Assembly (NCBI GenBank): GCA_913031515.1
Contig: CAJWET010000079.1
Location: forward strand, 1-7,238
From: an uncultured Acidimicrobiaceae bacterium
GTDB lineage: Bacteria > Actinomycetota > Acidimicrobiia > Acidimicrobiales > UBA8592
DNA: 7,238 nt
Direction: 5' to 3'
A program made the position numbers and the translations under genes. The notes beneath the pieces are model-generated. The model saw only the letters and a program-made list of their open reading frames with translations. It ran no database searches and was not told where the DNA came from. Of the stretch, positions 6,340 through 7,238 are shown in pieces. Each line of letters opens with the position of its first letter. The first letter of the stretch is position 1.

Positions 6340-7238
6340 TACTTTACTCTCGGTTCTCTAGGTAGGCCCAAAACTCTCTCCCCCAATATATTCCGCATGA
6401 TGTCAGAAGTTCCTCCCTGTATTGTGTACGCCGGCGCATAGCAGATGGCTTCCGCAAATTGAGCACCTGCAAGCGCTTTGACCCCCAGCACTCGCGCAGC
6501 AAAGTCCGCAACACGTTGTTCGTGTTCAGTACAAAAACATTTTGTCCCGGCACTAAAGCCACTAGCTGATTGTCCTAGAGCCCCTCGGTATACAAGTAGC
6601 CTCCCGAGCCTGTATCCGATTTCAAGATTTGCGATTTCTTGCCGAACCAATGGATCGCTTTTATTAGCAGCGTTACATGCCTCATCATATAGAGGACGGT
6701 TCGACATTAATCTGTCGATACCCCCACGTTCATGCTCGAGTTGTGACATCGTTTGAGCGAATGCTTGATTCTCTTCTCCGATTAGATTTTCTACCGGAAC
6801 ACGAACGTCTGTGAAGAATACTTCGCAGAAATGTTGATTGTTGACACTATCGACAATTGTTCGTACCTCTATGCCTTTTTGCCCCATTGGGACAACAATC
6901 TCGCTCAAACCCCTATGTGGAGGACCATCGCTGGCTGTCCGAACGATCAAGTAACAATAATCCGATATCTCAGCGAGGCTCGTCCAAATTTTTTGTCCAT
7001 TGATGAGAAAATCATTTCCGTCACGACCAGCAAAGGTCGTTAGTGAAGCAAGATCAGACCCTGAATTGGGTTCGCTCATCCCAATGCACCATGTCGATTC
7101 ACCAGAAAGTATTCCGGGCAGAAATCGTTTCTGTTGCTCGGCATTACCGTAGTTGCAGATGGAAGGGCCCATTTGACGATCTGCAATCCAACTAGCCGCA
7201 ATAGGAGCTCCGTGGCGGATCATTTCTTCCGCAACGAT
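6339..7238 (-). CDS. Acyl-CoA dehydrogenase, N-terminus beyond the window
   Basis: The reading frame is open to the right edge, and the first visible residues (IVAEEMIRHG) are internal to the family, so about 80-100 N-terminal residues lie outside. The visible 299 residues include GMSEPNSGSDLASL (FAD/substrate-binding strand), GQKIWTS, the C-terminal helical domain with LEHERGGIDR, and the closing IQGGTSDIMRNILGERVLGL. The enzyme would introduce the alpha,beta double bond of an acyl-CoA with FAD, passing electrons to an electron-transfer flavoprotein. At the site where medium-chain enzymes carry the catalytic Glu (before GTS) this protein has Gly, as in FadE-type steroid and branched-chain enzymes, where the base lies on another helix or in a partner subunit. 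The Glu of LYDEAC is a possible base but is unproven. It is the most upstream visible gene of the minus operon and overlaps the SDR start by one base. Confidence 0.92.
   Translation of the reverse strand: MVAEEMIRHGAPIAASWIADRQMGPSICNYGNAEQQKRFLPGILSGESTWCIGMSEPNSGSDLASLTTFAGRDGNDFLINGQKIWTSLAEISDYCYLIVRTASDGPPHRGLSEIVVPMGQKGIEVRTIVDSVNNQHFCEVFFTDVRVPVENLIGEENQAFAQTMSQLEHERGGIDRLMSNRPLYDEACNAANKSDPLVRQEIANLEIGYRLGRLLVYRGALGQSASGFSAGTKCFCTEHEQRVADFAARVLGVKALAGAQFAEAICYAPAYTIQGGTSDIMRNILGERVLGLPREPRVK

Noticed and set aside
6478..6756. 92-codon open frame on the plus strand
   Set aside because: Antisense to the acyl-CoA dehydrogenase C-terminal domain, no family resemblance; a shadow frame.
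1..7238. Mobile element, CRISPR, tRNA/rRNA or phage genes
   Set aside because: No transposase, integrase, terminal repeats, spaced direct repeats or RNA gene signatures were visible on either strand.

Overview
The window is about 7.2 kb of bacterial DNA, gene-dense, moderately AT-rich and almost entirely catabolic. It carries one long minus-strand operon that enters from the right edge, a short plus-strand operon converging on it, and a truncated gene at the left edge. Nothing fixes the taxon. Rieske oxygenases, CaiB-type CoA-transferases, MaoC hydratases, SDRs, acyl-CoA dehydrogenases and a PQQ dehydrogenase together are common in marine and soil heterotrophs with expanded catabolic paralogues (for example SAR202-type Chloroflexota, actinobacteria, some alpha- and gammaproteobacteria). 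That placement is inference only.

Layout. Positions 1 to about 264 (minus) hold a piece of a PQQ-dependent dehydrogenase whose 5' part is missing; it has about 56% GC by hand count, against about 42% in the sampled stretch 541-900. At 311-1380 (plus) lies an operon: a 73-residue protein of unknown function, a FAS1-like hotdog dehydratase subunit and a MaoC hotdog subunit, tightly packed. At 1394-7238 (minus), reading from the right edge inward, come acyl-CoA dehydrogenase (partial), SDR oxidoreductase, CaiB/BaiF CoA-transferase, MaoC hydratase, FadA5-like thiolase and a Rieske oxygenase alpha subunit. The two operons meet tail to tail with 13 bp between stop codons.

How the genes fit together (inference from families). 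The minus operon encodes one candidate for every step of a CoA-thioester beta-oxidation cycle: CoA transfer onto a carboxylic acid, alpha,beta-dehydrogenation, hydration, 3-hydroxyacyl oxidation and thiolysis. A Rieske oxygenase could hydroxylate the substrate or a product. None of the steps uses a classical FadB-type fusion. The plus-strand hotdog pair resembles two-gene hydratases such as the steroid side-chain enzyme ChsH1-ChsH2 and supplies a second hydration activity. This suggests degradation of a bulky, branched, cyclic or steroid/terpenoid-like carboxylic acid; the actual substrate cannot be read from the sequence. No RNA genes, insertion sequences, CRISPR arrays or long repeats were seen, and no stretch over 300 bp lacks a gene.
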